Assembly (NCBI GenBank): GCA_937926145.1
Contig: CALANW010000165.1
Coordinates: 37,233-101,232 of the forward strand
Direction of reading: 5' to 3'
DNA: 64,000 bases
Source: an uncultured Ruminococcus sp.
GTDB lineage: Bacteria > Bacillota > Clostridia > Oscillospirales > Ruminococcaceae
The notes under the pieces are model-generated. The model was not told the origin of the DNA and searched no databases. It saw only the letters and a list, made by a program, of their open reading frames with translations. Positions within the stretch are counted from its first letter, which is position 1; each line of letters opens with the position of its first letter. Below, in pieces: positions 18,499 through 27,460 of the stretch. Made by a program: the position numbers and the translations under genes.

Positions 18499-19194
18499 TC
18501 ACCTGTCGTTTTTATCGTCATCGCGGCTCGTCATTTTTATTCTGACATCGCGCCATTCACGTCTGACTTTTCTGTTTTTGAAGTTGGTCTTTATCTTGTA
18601 AACAACACCGCCGCCGAAGAATATCGCGATATTTATAAAGGATATCGCGATGCAAAGGCTCGCCTGCCAGTAGCCGACAGCAAGCATCGTTATGAAATCA
18701 TAGAGCAGAAATGCCGCATCGATCCACGCGAGCCATTTCGCTTTTACGGGGATAAAGAAGAACAGCAGAAATTGTTCGTTCGGGAAAAGCATCGCGAACG
18801 CAAGGAACAGCGACATATTAAGGTATTCCGCCGTTGCATAGCCCGAGATGAAGCCGCCGATTATCGTTCCGATAACGCCCGTGAAGTAGAAAACATTGAA
18901 CCTAAAGCCGCCCCAGACCTGCTCGAGCTGCGAACCGATGAGCCAGTAGAAATAACAGCTTATCAGCATAAATATCGGATTGGAACTGAACGGACACAGA
19001 ATGAACGAGAAAATTCTCCAAACCTGCCCCTGCATCACAGCTGCGCGGTCGAAATACATATAGCTGCTAAGATACAGCTCGGGGAAAAGATAATCGAAGA
19101 TAAACACTATCACGCTGCCTATGACAACATACAGCATAAGGTTGGGGATATAATATTTGCCGAATTTGCGTTCCATTTTATTTAAAAGATTCAA
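18499..19194 (-). CDS. Rhomboid-like membrane protein, catalytic Ser motif not evident
   Basis: A 231-residue polytopic protein with about five or six membrane helices. WRIFSFILCPF and SQLEQVWGGFRFNVFYFTGVIGTIIGGF match the layout of rhomboid/derlin-type folds. The GxSG catalytic serine of active rhomboids is not found; the corresponding segment reads GTIIGGFISG. The start is taken as TTG at 19194, because GAAAGGA is 8 nt upstream and this gives MNLLNKMERKFGKYYIPNLM. An in-frame GTG lies further up. The basic C-terminal tail (KNRKVRREWRDVRIK) should be cytosolic. The role is unknown. Confidence 0.75.
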   Translation of the reverse strand: MNLLNKMERKFGKYYIPNLMLYVVIGSVIVFIFDYLFPELYLSSYMYFDRAAVMQGQVWRIFSFILCPFSSNPIFMLISCYFYWLIGSQLEQVWGGFRFNVFYFTGVIGTIIGGFISGYATAEYLNMSLFLAFAMLFPNEQFLLFFFIPVKAKWLAWIDAAFLLYDFITMLAVGYWQASLCIAISFINIAIFFGGGVVYKIKTNFKNRKVRREWRDVRIKMTSRDDDKNDR

Positions 19195-19246
19195 AATATC
19201 ATTCCTTTCGGTCCAAAGCACAAAAATTTATATAGTCATAAAAATT

Positions 19247-19477
19247 TAAACCAAGCAAAACCCTTTTTGCAAACATAAACCAATTTTCACGCAAACTGAG
19301 CGGAACGAAGTGCAGCGCAGCGCGAACTTGCCGCAGGGCTTCCCTACAATCACAAGATGCCAAACTGCAAAACAAACCCTCTTCGCGAACATAAACCAAT
19401 TTTTCACGCAAACTGAGCGGAACGAAGTGCAGCGCGGCGCGAACTTGCCGCAGGGCTTCCCTGCAATTATACCATAT
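19247..19477. repeat. Tandem duplication of a ~115-bp leader unit
   Basis: Two direct copies of about 115 bp, nearly identical over the stretch from CATAAACCAATTTT through GCCGCAGGGCTTCCCT. They lie between the promoter at 19466-19494 and the rhomboid-like gene, so both are in its 5' leader. The frame is open through both copies on the minus strand, giving EALRQVRAALHFVPLSLR twice. I treat that as an artefact of the repeat. Confidence 0.85.
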
Positions 19478-19494
19478 TGGTAACAAAATTACAA
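19466..19494 (-). promoter_or_regulatory. Promoter for the rhomboid-like gene
   Basis: TTGTAA, 17-bp spacer, TATAAT on the minus strand. The resulting leader is about 270 nt and consists mainly of the tandem repeat. It is back-to-back with the DUF1858 promoter. Confidence 0.75.
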
Positions 19495-19501
19495 GTAGCA
19501 C

Positions 19502-19530
19502 TTGAAATTTTCACAAATATTGATTATAAT
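19502..19530 (+). promoter_or_regulatory. Promoter for the DUF1858 gene
   Basis: TTGAAA, 17-bp spacer, TATAAT, about 50 nt upstream of the start codon. Confidence 0.8.
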
Positions 19531-19582
19531 AGTAGGTGTACGAAAAAAGTACAAATCCCTAAAAAGAAAGGTCGTAAATAAA

Positions 19583-19789
19583 ATGGCTGTAGAAATTACA
19601 AAAGAAACCGTTATCGGCGATATCCTTGACGAAGATATGGAAACTGCACCGTTCTTCCTTGAAATGGGAATGCATTGCCTCGGCTGCCCCGCTTCAAGAG
19701 GCGAATCCATCGAAGATGCATGCGCAGTTCACGGCGTAGACCCCGATGAACTCGTTGCAAAGCTCAAGGCTCACTTCGCTAATAAGTAA
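19583..19789 (+). CDS. DUF1858 / hybrid-cluster-protein-associated disulfide domain protein
   Basis: A 68-residue protein, MAVEITKETVIGDILDED, with the family signature GMHCLGCPASRGESIEDACAVHG. This domain is often found with hybrid cluster proteins or at the N-terminus of redox proteins, and its Cys pair (CLGC) may form a redox disulfide. The ATG is chosen by AAAGG upstream; a longer in-frame extension covers the promoter region and is not real. It is monocistronic, with its own promoter and a foldback repeat directly after the stop. Confidence 0.88.
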   Translation: MAVEITKETVIGDILDEDMETAPFFLEMGMHCLGCPASRGESIEDACAVHGVDPDELVAKLKAHFANK

Positions 19790-19797
19790 GAACCGTT

Positions 19798-19899
19798 ATA
19801 CAAAACACCATTTAAAATTTGGAAAAAATCAAGCCGACAATCTTGGATATATGTGATTTCGGCGCAGATTTTTTCCTATATTTTATTGGTGTTTAGTAT
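19798..19899. repeat. Foldback element family 2, copy A (102 bp)
   Basis: Terminal inverted repeats ATACAAAACACCA and TGGTGTTTAGTAT (13 bp, one mismatch) surround inner arms GGAAAAAATC/GATTTTTTCC and GCCGA/TCGGC. It is nearly identical, in the same orientation, to 47892-47993. It begins 9 bp after the DUF1858 stop. Confidence 0.85.
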
Positions 19900-19914
19900 T
19901 ACAACGGATAACCG

Positions 19915-19947
19915 CCGCACAATGCAATATTTGTGCGGTTTCTTTTT
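19915..19947 (+). terminator. Intrinsic terminator between DUF1858 and trmK
   Basis: CCGCACAA/TTGTGCGG stem followed by TTTCTTTTT. It lies only a few bases before the trmK ribosome site, so trmK needs a promoter inside or before the foldback repeat, or read-through. Confidence 0.8.
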
Positions 19948-19963
19948 AAAAGGAGTAGAATAA

Positions 19964-20638
19964 ATGCTCGGAAACAGACTTAGAGCCTGCGCGGAATATG
20001 TTGTCGGCGAAAAAGCCTGCGATGTCGGCACAGACCACGGCTACCTTGCGGCTGAACTTCTGCTGTCGGGAAAATGCAGCTTCGCCATTGCCGCCGACAT
20101 AAACGAAAAGCCGCTCGATTCGGCTCGCAGCACCCTGCATAAGCACGGACTTGACGGACGCTCTCAGCTTGTCCTCTCGGACGGCGTAAAAAACGTTGAC
20201 CTTGACGGCGTTACCGATATCATCATCGCAGGAATGGGCGGCGAGCTTATCTCCGCGATACTTTCGCAGAAGCCGCTCGGCGGGATAAACCTCGTTCTCC
20301 AGCCGATGACGAAAGCGCCGTACTTGCGCAGATTTCTTGCCGAGAACGGCTTTGAGCTGCTCGGTGAAACGGCTGTCGAAGAAAGCGGCAGGCTTTACAC
20401 CGTGATGAACGCCGTTTTCACGGGCAAAAAGCGCGAGATAGGCGAGCTTGAAGCGCTTGTCGGAAAGCTTTTGCTCTCAGATAAGACCGCAAAGCAGATG
20501 CTTCTCGGAATTTCGGAGAAGCTAAAAAAAGAATCGGACGCTCTGAAAGCTTCGGGCAACGCCGAACAGTCGGAACACCGCAGTTCGCTCTCGGAGCGGA
20601 TAAAGAATTTCGCAGAAAACGGAGGCAGCATCGTATGA
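19964..20638 (+). CDS. trmK: tRNA (adenine(22)-N1)-methyltransferase TrmK
   Basis: S-adenosylmethionine-dependent enzyme that makes m1A22 in tRNA. The cofactor-binding motif is CDVGTDHGYLAAELLLSG near residue 20, followed by AADINEKPLDSA. The catalytic-region motif IIIAGMGGELI and the segment LVLQPMTKAPYLRRFLAENGF are typical. The helical C-terminal domain is present. It has 224 residues, AAAAGGAG before the ATG, and a 4-bp ATGA overlap with the next gene. The trmK-nif3 pair is conserved in Firmicutes. Confidence 0.96.
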   Translation: MLGNRLRACAEYVVGEKACDVGTDHGYLAAELLLSGKCSFAIAADINEKPLDSARSTLHKHGLDGRSQLVLSDGVKNVDLDGVTDIIIAGMGGELISAILSQKPLGGINLVLQPMTKAPYLRRFLAENGFELLGETAVEESGRLYTVMNAVFTGKKREIGELEALVGKLLLSDKTAKQMLLGISEKLKKESDALKASGNAEQSEHRSSLSERIKNFAENGGSIV

Positions 20639-21420
20639 TTTTTACAGTTAAAGATATTCTTGCCGAAATGGATAAAATAGCACCGCTCTCACTTATGCAA
20701 AAGGGCGACAACTCGGGACTTTTGGCAGGTCTGCCGAGCGATAAGGCAACGAAAGTTCTTGCCGCTCTCGACATCACGAACGAGGTCGTTGAGGAAGCCA
20801 TTGCAAAGGGCGCTGATGTTATTATTTCCCACCACCCCGTGATTTATCACCCACTGTACTCGCTTTCGGACGAAAATCCTGCCTGCCGCGCGATGAAGCA
20901 CGGTATCGCCTGCCTTTGCTTTCACTCGCCGCTCGACCTTGCAAGGGGCGGCATAAACGATATCATTTTCGATATGCTCAAAGAGCCGTTCGGACTTTGC
21001 GATTCGGAGGCTTATGTTGAAGAAGTCGGCGGAGGCTTCGGCTACGGACTTGTTTGCAGACTTGAAAAGGCAATTGAGCCAGAAAAAGCCGCAAAAAAGC
21101 TCAAAAACATATTTAAATGCACCGTTGTGCGCTTCACGAGGGGCGGAAAGCCGATAGAAAAGCTTGCGTTCTGCTCGGGCGGTGCGGGAAGTATGCTCCC
21201 AGATGCACTCAGGCTCGGTGCGGACGCATACATCACGGGCGATGTCAAGCACGATCAGATGATAACGGCGCTCAACAGCGGTGTTACGCTCTTCGACTGC
21301 GGACATTTCCACACGGAGAACATTGTTATCCCGTATCTTGCTCAGCGTTTTGCGGAAGATATGCCCGAACTGCCGTTTGAGATCGCGGAATGTTCGGCTG
21401 ATCCTTGTGATTATGTGTGA
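20635..21420 (+). CDS. Nif3-like dinuclear metal-centre protein (YqfO family)
   Basis: A 261-residue member of the NIF3/DUF34 family. Metal ligands are visible in ISHHPVIYHP near residue 63, in CFHSPLDLARGGIND near residue 100, and in DCGHFHTE near the C-terminus. It is often misnamed GTP cyclohydrolase I type 2; its true activity is not settled. It is translationally coupled to trmK. Confidence 0.94.
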   Translation: MIFTVKDILAEMDKIAPLSLMQKGDNSGLLAGLPSDKATKVLAALDITNEVVEEAIAKGADVIISHHPVIYHPLYSLSDENPACRAMKHGIACLCFHSPLDLARGGINDIIFDMLKEPFGLCDSEAYVEEVGGGFGYGLVCRLEKAIEPEKAAKKLKNIFKCTVVRFTRGGKPIEKLAFCSGGAGSMLPDALRLGADAYITGDVKHDQMITALNSGVTLFDCGHFHTENIVIPYLAQRFAEDMPELPFEIAECSADPCDYV

Positions 21421-21450
21421 CTATGTTTTTCACAAAATAGGGGCATAATA

Positions 21451-21673
21451 AATTCGGAATGCGGAATGCGGAATTCGGAATTATCTGCATTCCGTTGGTT
21501 TGCAACGAAACCAATTACAAAACAGACCTGTTTTCAAGGAAAAATTCCTTTGAAAACAGGTCTGTTCGTTTATTTCATAAACGCTTTACGACGCAAAACG
21601 GGAAACCCATTTCCTACGGTGTTCAATATGAATTCACGGAGCTAAAATAATTCCGAATTCCGAATTCCGAATT
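21451..21673. repeat. GGAATTC-ended mosaic element E1 (223 bp)
   Basis: Tandem units of the AATTCGGAAT type at the left and their inverse (ATTCCGAATT) at the right enclose a ~20-bp hairpin with the arm ACAGACCTGTTTTCAAGGAA. It starts 31 bp after the nif3 stop and ends just before the yfhO promoter. No gene is seen in it. The internal hairpin may work as a terminator. Confidence 0.8.
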
Positions 21674-21688
21674 TTTTCTCCTCCCCTC

Positions 21689-21716
21689 TTGTAAAAAGTA
21701 CAAAAATATGTATAAT
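21689..21716 (+). promoter_or_regulatory. Promoter for the YfhO-family gene
   Basis: TTGTAA, 16-bp spacer, TATAAT, about 43 nt before the proposed TTG start. Confidence 0.75.
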
Positions 21717-21758
21717 AGTATATGTATGCCAACTTTTTTACAGAAAGGAAAATTGATC

Positions 21759-24470
21759 TTGAAAGAAAATAAAGCTCCGATAACTTTAAAATTCAATTTC
21801 TGGACGTTTTTATACAGCAAGAGAATCTATATCTTCGCTTTTCTTATCCCTGCGGTGGCTCTCTTTATCGCATACGCGATTTTCGGAATTTATCCGTTCG
21901 GTCAGGAATCCGTTCTCGTTCTTGACCTCAACGGTCAGTATGTTTACTACTACGAAAATCTGCGCGATGCTTTGCACGGCAACGGCAGCCTTGTAAACTC
22001 GTGGAGCAGAAACCTTTCGGGCGAAACGATAGGCATTTTCGCTTACTATCTCGCCAGTCCGTTTATGCTCATCGTTATGCTGCTGCCGAGGTCGATAATG
22101 ACGGCTTCGATACTCATTATGCAGCTTTGCAAGGTCGGAACGGCGAGCGTTACGATGTGCCATTTCCTTGGCAATCACAAGAAAATGAGCGGCAGCACTT
22201 CGCTTATTTTCAGCGTTATCTACTCTCTTATGGCGTATATGATAGTTCAGCTCATGGACCCGATGTGGCTAGACGGACTTATTTATCTGCCGCTGATATG
22301 CAAGGGCATTGACAAGCTCGTTGACGAGAAAAAGTGGCTTTATCTTGTGATTCCGCTGACTTTGATGTTCATCGCGAACTTCTACATCGGCTGGATGATC
22401 GCAATTTTCTGCATAATTTATTTCCTTGCGTATTTCTTCTTTATCTCCGATTCGGCTGCACCTTTCAAGTTCACGAACTTTATTTACAGCGGCTCGCTTT
22501 TCGCCTGCTCGGGGTTGCTTTCGGCAATATGCTCGGCTTGGCTGCTAATTCCGCTTTACTACTCGTTAAAGCTTGGCAAATTCGAGTTTTCAACACCTAA
22601 TTTTGAGATGAAAACGCAGTTCGACTTTGCGGATTTCTTTGTTGACCTGCTCCCGAACGTTTATGACACCTGCCGCCCCGAGGGTTCGCCCGTTGTTTAC
22701 TGCGGCATTCTGACGATACTTCTTGTACCGCTTTTCTTCCTCAATACGAACATCAAACTCCGCAAAAAGATAGGCTGCGGCTTGCTCACGCTGGTGCTTA
22801 TCCTTTCGATGTATATGTCAACTGTGGATATCGTTTGGCACGGACTTCAAGTTCCGAACTGGCTTCCCTACCGCTACTCGTTTATGTGCAGCTTTATGTT
22901 CATCTTTATGGCTGCGCAGGCTTTCGAGCGCATCGAGGGCATCACCGCAAAGGAGATCGGCGGAATGTTCTTCGTGCTTGCGGCGTATGTTCTTTACGTT
23001 GACAAGCAGGGCTTGGAAAAAGTCACGCTCCTTGCGACGGTATGGTTCACTATCGGCTTCGGTGCGCTTTACGCTTTGCTCGTGTACCTTTACAAAAAGC
23101 ACTACAACATCAAACCCGTGCCTGTCGTGATGCTCATTTTTGTCATCGGCGAGCTTATTACAAGCACTGCTTACACGCTCTTTAAAATTGACGAGGACGT
23201 CGTTTATTCCAAGGAAGCTTCATACAACCGCTATATAACCCTCGGACGAAACACCGTCAGCAAGATATACGATATGGACGAAGACCCCGTTTACCGCATC
23301 GAATCAAACTATCACAGAACTGTAAATGATGCAATGGCGTTTGGTTCGTTCGGCGTTTCGCACTCCAGCTCGACACTTAATTCAGGTCCTATCGAGATGC
23401 TCCACAAGCTTGGCTTCTCCTACGGCGGACATTATATAAAGTATAAGGGCTCGACCTACCTCACGGACGCGCTCCTCGGAATCAGATATGTTATGGAAAA
23501 AGGCTCGGCAAAGCCTGACGAGAACGGAAATATCACCGTTGCCGAGAACAAGCATTATGACAAAATGGTGCTTGCAAACGGCGATAATACTGATATTTTC
23601 TATGTTTATGAGAACCCGAACGCTCTCCCGATAGCTTTTATGGCGAGCAATGATATCCTCGATGTATCGTTGGAGGGCGATAACCCGTTCATCTGCCAGA
23701 ATGCGTTTTTCTCCTCGCTTTGCACCGACACAAAGGCAGAGTATTTCAAGCAGGTCGATATCGACCGTGTAGTTCCCGAGAACGCCAAGCCGTCCACATA
23801 CGGCACACATACGAAGTATGTTCCGCGAATTGAGGGCGAAAATTCGCATATCGAGTTTGTCCTCACCGCCCCGACCGAGGATATGATGTACCTCTATTTC
23901 CCGTCAAGCTATGAACGAAAGATAAACCTCTGGCTCAACGGTGATTTCGTTGACTATTATTTTGAGGGCGGAAACGAAGTCATCCAGCCGCTCGGACGCT
24001 TCTCCGAGGGTGAAGAGCTTTCCGTCATCGCGACAATAACCGAGGAAAAGAACGAGGTATTTTTCGCAGACGAGTATTTCTATTACCTTGACGAAGAAGC
24101 GTTCAAGCGCTCGGTCGAGGAGCTTAAACAGCACCCTCTCGAGATCGAAAGCTTCAAGGAAAATCATATCAAGGGTACGGTAAACGCTGACGAAGACGGA
24201 ATCCTCTTCACGACTATCTCCTATGAACCCGGCTGGACGATAAAGGTAGACGGTGTAAAGACCGAGCCTGTCGAGCTTGTGGACGCGCTCATAGGGATCC
24301 CCGTTTCCGCAGGCGAGCATACCATTGAAATGTCATTCTTCCCCAAGGGAATGACGATCGGGATCATAATCAGTATGGGCGGCGTTCTTGTCGTTGTCAC
24401 CGCTGTTGTTCTCACCAAGAGAAGCAAAAAGGAAAAAACGCTCCTCGACAGACTTTATGAGGAAAACTAA
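21759..24470 (+). CDS. YfhO-family membrane protein
   Basis: A protein of about 903 residues with a dozen or so membrane helices in the first two thirds and a soluble, probably outside, domain at the C-terminal end before a last helix. NSWSRNLSGETIGIFAYYLASPF and DLNGQYVYYYENLRDAL resemble the YfhO family (PF09586), a GT-C-like group that includes a lipoteichoic acid glycosylation enzyme of Listeria and Bacillus. The last helix is followed by KRSKKEK. A TTG start 9 nt after AAAGGA is preferred; ATGs upstream at 21726 and 21708 are alternatives. It is single, with its own promoter. Confidence 0.85.
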   Translation: MKENKAPITLKFNFWTFLYSKRIYIFAFLIPAVALFIAYAIFGIYPFGQESVLVLDLNGQYVYYYENLRDALHGNGSLVNSWSRNLSGETIGIFAYYLASPFMLIVMLLPRSIMTASILIMQLCKVGTASVTMCHFLGNHKKMSGSTSLIFSVIYSLMAYMIVQLMDPMWLDGLIYLPLICKGIDKLVDEKKWLYLVIPLTLMFIANFYIGWMIAIFCIIYFLAYFFFISDSAAPFKFTNFIYSGSLFACSGLLSAICSAWLLIPLYYSLKLGKFEFSTPNFEMKTQFDFADFFVDLLPNVYDTCRPEGSPVVYCGILTILLVPLFFLNTNIKLRKKIGCGLLTLVLILSMYMSTVDIVWHGLQVPNWLPYRYSFMCSFMFIFMAAQAFERIEGITAKEIGGMFFVLAAYVLYVDKQGLEKVTLLATVWFTIGFGALYALLVYLYKKHYNIKPVPVVMLIFVIGELITSTAYTLFKIDEDVVYSKEASYNRYITLGRNTVSKIYDMDEDPVYRIESNYHRTVNDAMAFGSFGVSHSSSTLNSGPIEMLHKLGFSYGGHYIKYKGSTYLTDALLGIRYVMEKGSAKPDENGNITVAENKHYDKMVLANGDNTDIFYVYENPNALPIAFMASNDILDVSLEGDNPFICQNAFFSSLCTDTKAEYFKQVDIDRVVPENAKPSTYGTHTKYVPRIEGENSHIEFVLTAPTEDMMYLYFPSSYERKINLWLNGDFVDYYFEGGNEVIQPLGRFSEGEELSVIATITEEKNEVFFADEYFYYLDEEAFKRSVEELKQHPLEIESFKENHIKGTVNADEDGILFTTISYEPGWTIKVDGVKTEPVELVDALIGIPVSAGEHTIEMSFFPKGMTIGIIISMGGVLVVVTAVVLTKRSKKEKTLLDRLYEEN

Positions 24471-24475
24471 TAAAT

Positions 24476-24810
24476 AATTCGGAATTCGGAATTATTTTAC
24501 TCCGTAAGCACACATTGAATTTCGTGGGGAACGTTCCACGTCCGCACCGCAAAGCGTTATAATATAAACCAACAGACCTGTTTTTCAAGGAAAATCTTTG
24601 AAAGCAGGTCTATTTTTATTTACAGTATTCGCCATAAGAATTTGCCTGCGTAATTCGGAACAGCGAACCGTCCCTTTACAGAGATTTTCCCTAAAACCAC
24701 AAGGCTTGCCAACAGGCGGATATCGAATCCGCCCCTACAGAAATGGGTTTCTCAATGCAAATTTACGAAACAAAAATAATTCCGAATTTCTAATTCCGAA
24801 TTCCGCATTA
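24476..24810. repeat. GGAATTC-ended mosaic element E2 (335 bp)
   Basis: It begins 6 bp after the yfhO-family stop with AATTCGGAATTCGGAATT and ends with the inverse, ATTCCGAATTCCGCATT. It contains a hairpin sharing the CAGACCTGTTTT arm with E1 and a GGCGGATATCGAATCCGCC palindrome at 24715-24733. No gene is seen. Confidence 0.8.
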
Positions 24811-24857
24811 ATTTCCTGCATATATTTATACAAAAAAACGAACGAAAGGGACTTGCT

Positions 24858-26534
24858 ATGAAAAAATCACATAAACAAGGCTTTTTGAGCGGTTCGCTTA
24901 TCCTCATTGCTTCGGCGGCGGTTTCAAAGGTCATTGGCGCGATATTCCGCATACCGCTTGCAAATCTCCTCGGCGGCGAGGGTATGGGGTATTTCTCGGC
25001 GGCTTACGGCATTTTTATGACGGTCTACGCCGTTTCGGTAACGGGTCTGCCGATCGCGGCGGCGAAGCTTACCGCAGAGCGGCTCGCAAACTCGGACAAG
25101 GACGGTGCTGCGAACGTCCGAAGCACGGCTTTGGCGCTTTGTGCTTTGTGCGGAGCTGTGTTTACATTGCTAACGCTTTTGCTTGCATATCCTTTTTGCG
25201 CGTATCTGAGCAAAAGCCCTTTGTCGGTGATAGCCGTTGCCGCTATTGCGCCGTCCATTCTTTTCAGCTGCATCACGGCGGTTTTCCGCGGCTGTGCGGA
25301 GGGTCGGAGAAATATGTACCCTACCGCCGTTTCGCAGGTCATAGAGGCGGCTGTGAAGCTTTTGTCGGGACTTGCGCTTTGCTATGCCGTGCTTAATGCA
25401 CCGCGCCCGTTTTTCGTTTTGGCTGAGGCTCTCATCAAGCGTGTTCTGCCTTTTGAAGCCATACAAAACGCTTCTGCCGATGATTTTGTGATGCCTTTGG
25501 CTGCGGCTGCGGCTGTCCTCGGCGTGACGGTTTCCTCGGCGGCAGGACTTTTATATATGCTGCTGCGCGATGCTTTCTGCAAGGAAGAAAAGCTTCGCTC
25601 TGCGCCGACTCTCCCGACCGCGCGCGAGCTTGCGATGATAATGATACCCGTTGCTTTAGGCTCGCTGATAACGAACCTGACCTCGCTCATCGACCTTGCG
25701 ACGATAATATCCTGCTTAAAAAAGGCTGTCGAAGCAAAGCCGCAGCTTTTTTCGTCTATGCTGAACGGAATTTCGCCCGAAGCAATGCCGAACTTCATCT
25801 TCGGCTGCTTTTCGGGACTTGCGGTGACGGTCTTCAATCTTATCCCGTCGTTCACGAATATGTTCGGCAAGGGTGCAGTGCCGTTCGTGGCGGAGGGATT
25901 CGCAAAAAAGGACAAAACGCTGATAGAGCAGGCTGTGATGCGCGTTATTTTCACGTCTGGGTTTATTGCCGTCCCTGCAGGGCTTGGCATCTCGGCACTC
26001 GCTCCGCAGATATTGGCGCTGCTGTTCCCCTCGCGGCAGCTTGAAGCTCTCACAGCTGCGCCCTCGCTTCGTCTGCTCGGGTTCGGAGTGATATTTCTGT
26101 CCGTTTCGTCCGTGCTTTTCGCTGTGCTTCAGGCGGCAGGAAAAGGCGATGTTCCCGTCAAGATAATGACTGTCGGAGTTGCGGTGAAGCTTATCCTTAA
26201 TCTCGCACTGATACCTATACCCGAAATAAACGCTTCGGGTGCGGCTATCTCGACCGATATTTGCTATCTGCTGATAATGTTTTTATCCTTAAAAGAGGTT
26301 TCAAAGCTTGCGGAAATCCCCCTCGGGAAGTTTTTTTCACTGCTGGCAAAGCTCGCTTTCTGCGGAGTTTTATGCGCTTTGGCGGCGGTATTATCGCAGA
26401 ATTTTTTGCAGAATTTATGGGATTCTCCGCTGACGCTGTTTATTTCCGTGCCGATCGGGGTAATATTTTACATAATAAGCACACATTTAACGGGGATTTT
26501 GACCAAAACTACGTTAAAAATGCTGATTTGCTGA
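24858..26534 (+). CDS. SpoVB-like polysaccharide/lipid flippase (MOP superfamily)
   Basis: A 558-residue protein with about 14 membrane helices. The N-terminus SHKQGFLSGSLILIASAAVSKVIGAIFRIPLANLLG and the following GMGYFSAAYGIFMTVYAVSVTGLPIAAAKL are typical of the stage V sporulation protein B/MurJ-like branch. This branch moves lipid-linked precursors across the membrane for cortex or polymer synthesis. AAAGGG lies 7 nt before the ATG. Whether it is SpoVB itself or a general flippase cannot be decided here. Nearby mazG, hup and rqcP match the yabM-yabN-hup-yabO neighbourhood of Bacillus, which supports a SpoVB/YabM-type identity. Confidence 0.88.
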   Translation: MKKSHKQGFLSGSLILIASAAVSKVIGAIFRIPLANLLGGEGMGYFSAAYGIFMTVYAVSVTGLPIAAAKLTAERLANSDKDGAANVRSTALALCALCGAVFTLLTLLLAYPFCAYLSKSPLSVIAVAAIAPSILFSCITAVFRGCAEGRRNMYPTAVSQVIEAAVKLLSGLALCYAVLNAPRPFFVLAEALIKRVLPFEAIQNASADDFVMPLAAAAAVLGVTVSSAAGLLYMLLRDAFCKEEKLRSAPTLPTARELAMIMIPVALGSLITNLTSLIDLATIISCLKKAVEAKPQLFSSMLNGISPEAMPNFIFGCFSGLAVTVFNLIPSFTNMFGKGAVPFVAEGFAKKDKTLIEQAVMRVIFTSGFIAVPAGLGISALAPQILALLFPSRQLEALTAAPSLRLLGFGVIFLSVSSVLFAVLQAAGKGDVPVKIMTVGVAVKLILNLALIPIPEINASGAAISTDICYLLIMFLSLKEVSKLAEIPLGKFFSLLAKLAFCGVLCALAAVLSQNFLQNLWDSPLTLFISVPIGVIFYIISTHLTGILTKTTLKMLIC

Positions 26535-26552
26535 AGAAATTTAAAAAAACTC

Positions 26553-26581
26553 TTGAAAAAATCATAATAATAGGTTAATAT
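26553..26581 (+). promoter_or_regulatory. Possible promoter for mazG-hup-rqcP
   Basis: TTGAAA, 17-bp spacer, TAATAT, about 50 nt before mazG. The -10 is a poor match, so this is tentative. Confidence 0.4.
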
Positions 26582-26633
26582 ATTATATGTGACTGAATGC
26601 GGCTATACCTTGATCGAAAGGATATCGAACGAT

Positions 26634-27419
26634 ATGGATTTTGAATTCAAAAAAAGATATGATATCAATGATATGCTAAAAATTATGGCGATACTCCGTT
26701 CCGAAAACGGCTGCCCTTGGGATAAGGAGCAGGATCACCATTCGATACGCAAGGACTTCATCGAAGAGGTATATGAAGCCGTTGAAGCTATCGACCTTGA
26801 AGATACGGAACTGCTCCGCGAAGAGCTTGGCGATGTTCTTTTGCAGGTCATTTTCCATTCGAGAATAGAAGAGGAAAAAGGCAGCTTTGATTTCGGCGAC
26901 GTTGTGAACGAGGTCTGTCAGAAACTCGTTATTCGCCACCCGCACGTTTTCGGCACTGTTACCGTTAAGGACAGCACAGAGGTGCTCTCCAACTGGAACG
27001 ATATCAAGCAGGAAACAAAGGGTCAGGAAACCTATACGGATACGCTCAAAAGCGTTTGCAGCACACTTCCTGCTCTTATGAGGGCACAGAAGCTCGGCAC
27101 AAGAGCAAAGCGCGCAGGTATGGACTTCGCAGGCGTGAACGAGGCTCTTGAAGCTCTTGAAAGCGAAATTGCGGAGCTTAAAACAGCTATCGCAGACGGA
27201 ACAAACGTTGAAGAAGAAATAGGCGATGTCCTTTTCTCGGCGGTAAATGTTTCAAGGCTTCTTAAAGTCGATGCCGAAGAAGCGCTCACAAGATCTTCGG
27301 ATAAGTTCATTGACCGATTCGCAAAGACCGAGGAATTAACAAGATGTGACGGGGCAGATATGCGCTCCCTGAACATAGATCAGCTTGACGCCTATTGGCA
27401 GAAAGCAAAAAAACAATAA
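26634..27419 (+). CDS. mazG: Nucleoside triphosphate pyrophosphohydrolase MazG
   Basis: Hydrolyses NTPs to NMP and PPi, a housecleaning role. The first MazG domain has LRSENGCPWDKEQDHHSIRK, then EEVYEAVEA and REELGDVLLQVIFHSRI. A second MazG domain follows (EEEIGDVLFSAVNVSRLL). It has 261 residues. The start MDFEFKKRYD is chosen for the AAAGGA upstream; an in-frame extension of 15 codons has no ribosome site. It is followed by hup and rqcP as in other Firmicutes. Confidence 0.95.
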   Translation: MDFEFKKRYDINDMLKIMAILRSENGCPWDKEQDHHSIRKDFIEEVYEAVEAIDLEDTELLREELGDVLLQVIFHSRIEEEKGSFDFGDVVNEVCQKLVIRHPHVFGTVTVKDSTEVLSNWNDIKQETKGQETYTDTLKSVCSTLPALMRAQKLGTRAKRAGMDFAGVNEALEALESEIAELKTAIADGTNVEEEIGDVLFSAVNVSRLLKVDAEEALTRSSDKFIDRFAKTEELTRCDGADMRSLNIDQLDAYWQKAKKQ

Positions 27420-27460
27420 TAATGGCGATCTCGCCACAAATTTTATGGAGGTATAATGTT

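Noticed and set aside
19199..19501. 100-codon minus-strand frame with an internal duplicated peptide
   Set aside because: It is only the translation of the tandem leader repeat, lies over the promoter of the rhomboid-like gene and has no ribosome site.
21451..24810. Possible CRISPR array from repeated AATTCGGAAT units
   Set aside because: The units are contiguous tandem copies at element ends with inverse copies at the other end, and there are no spacers of constant length.
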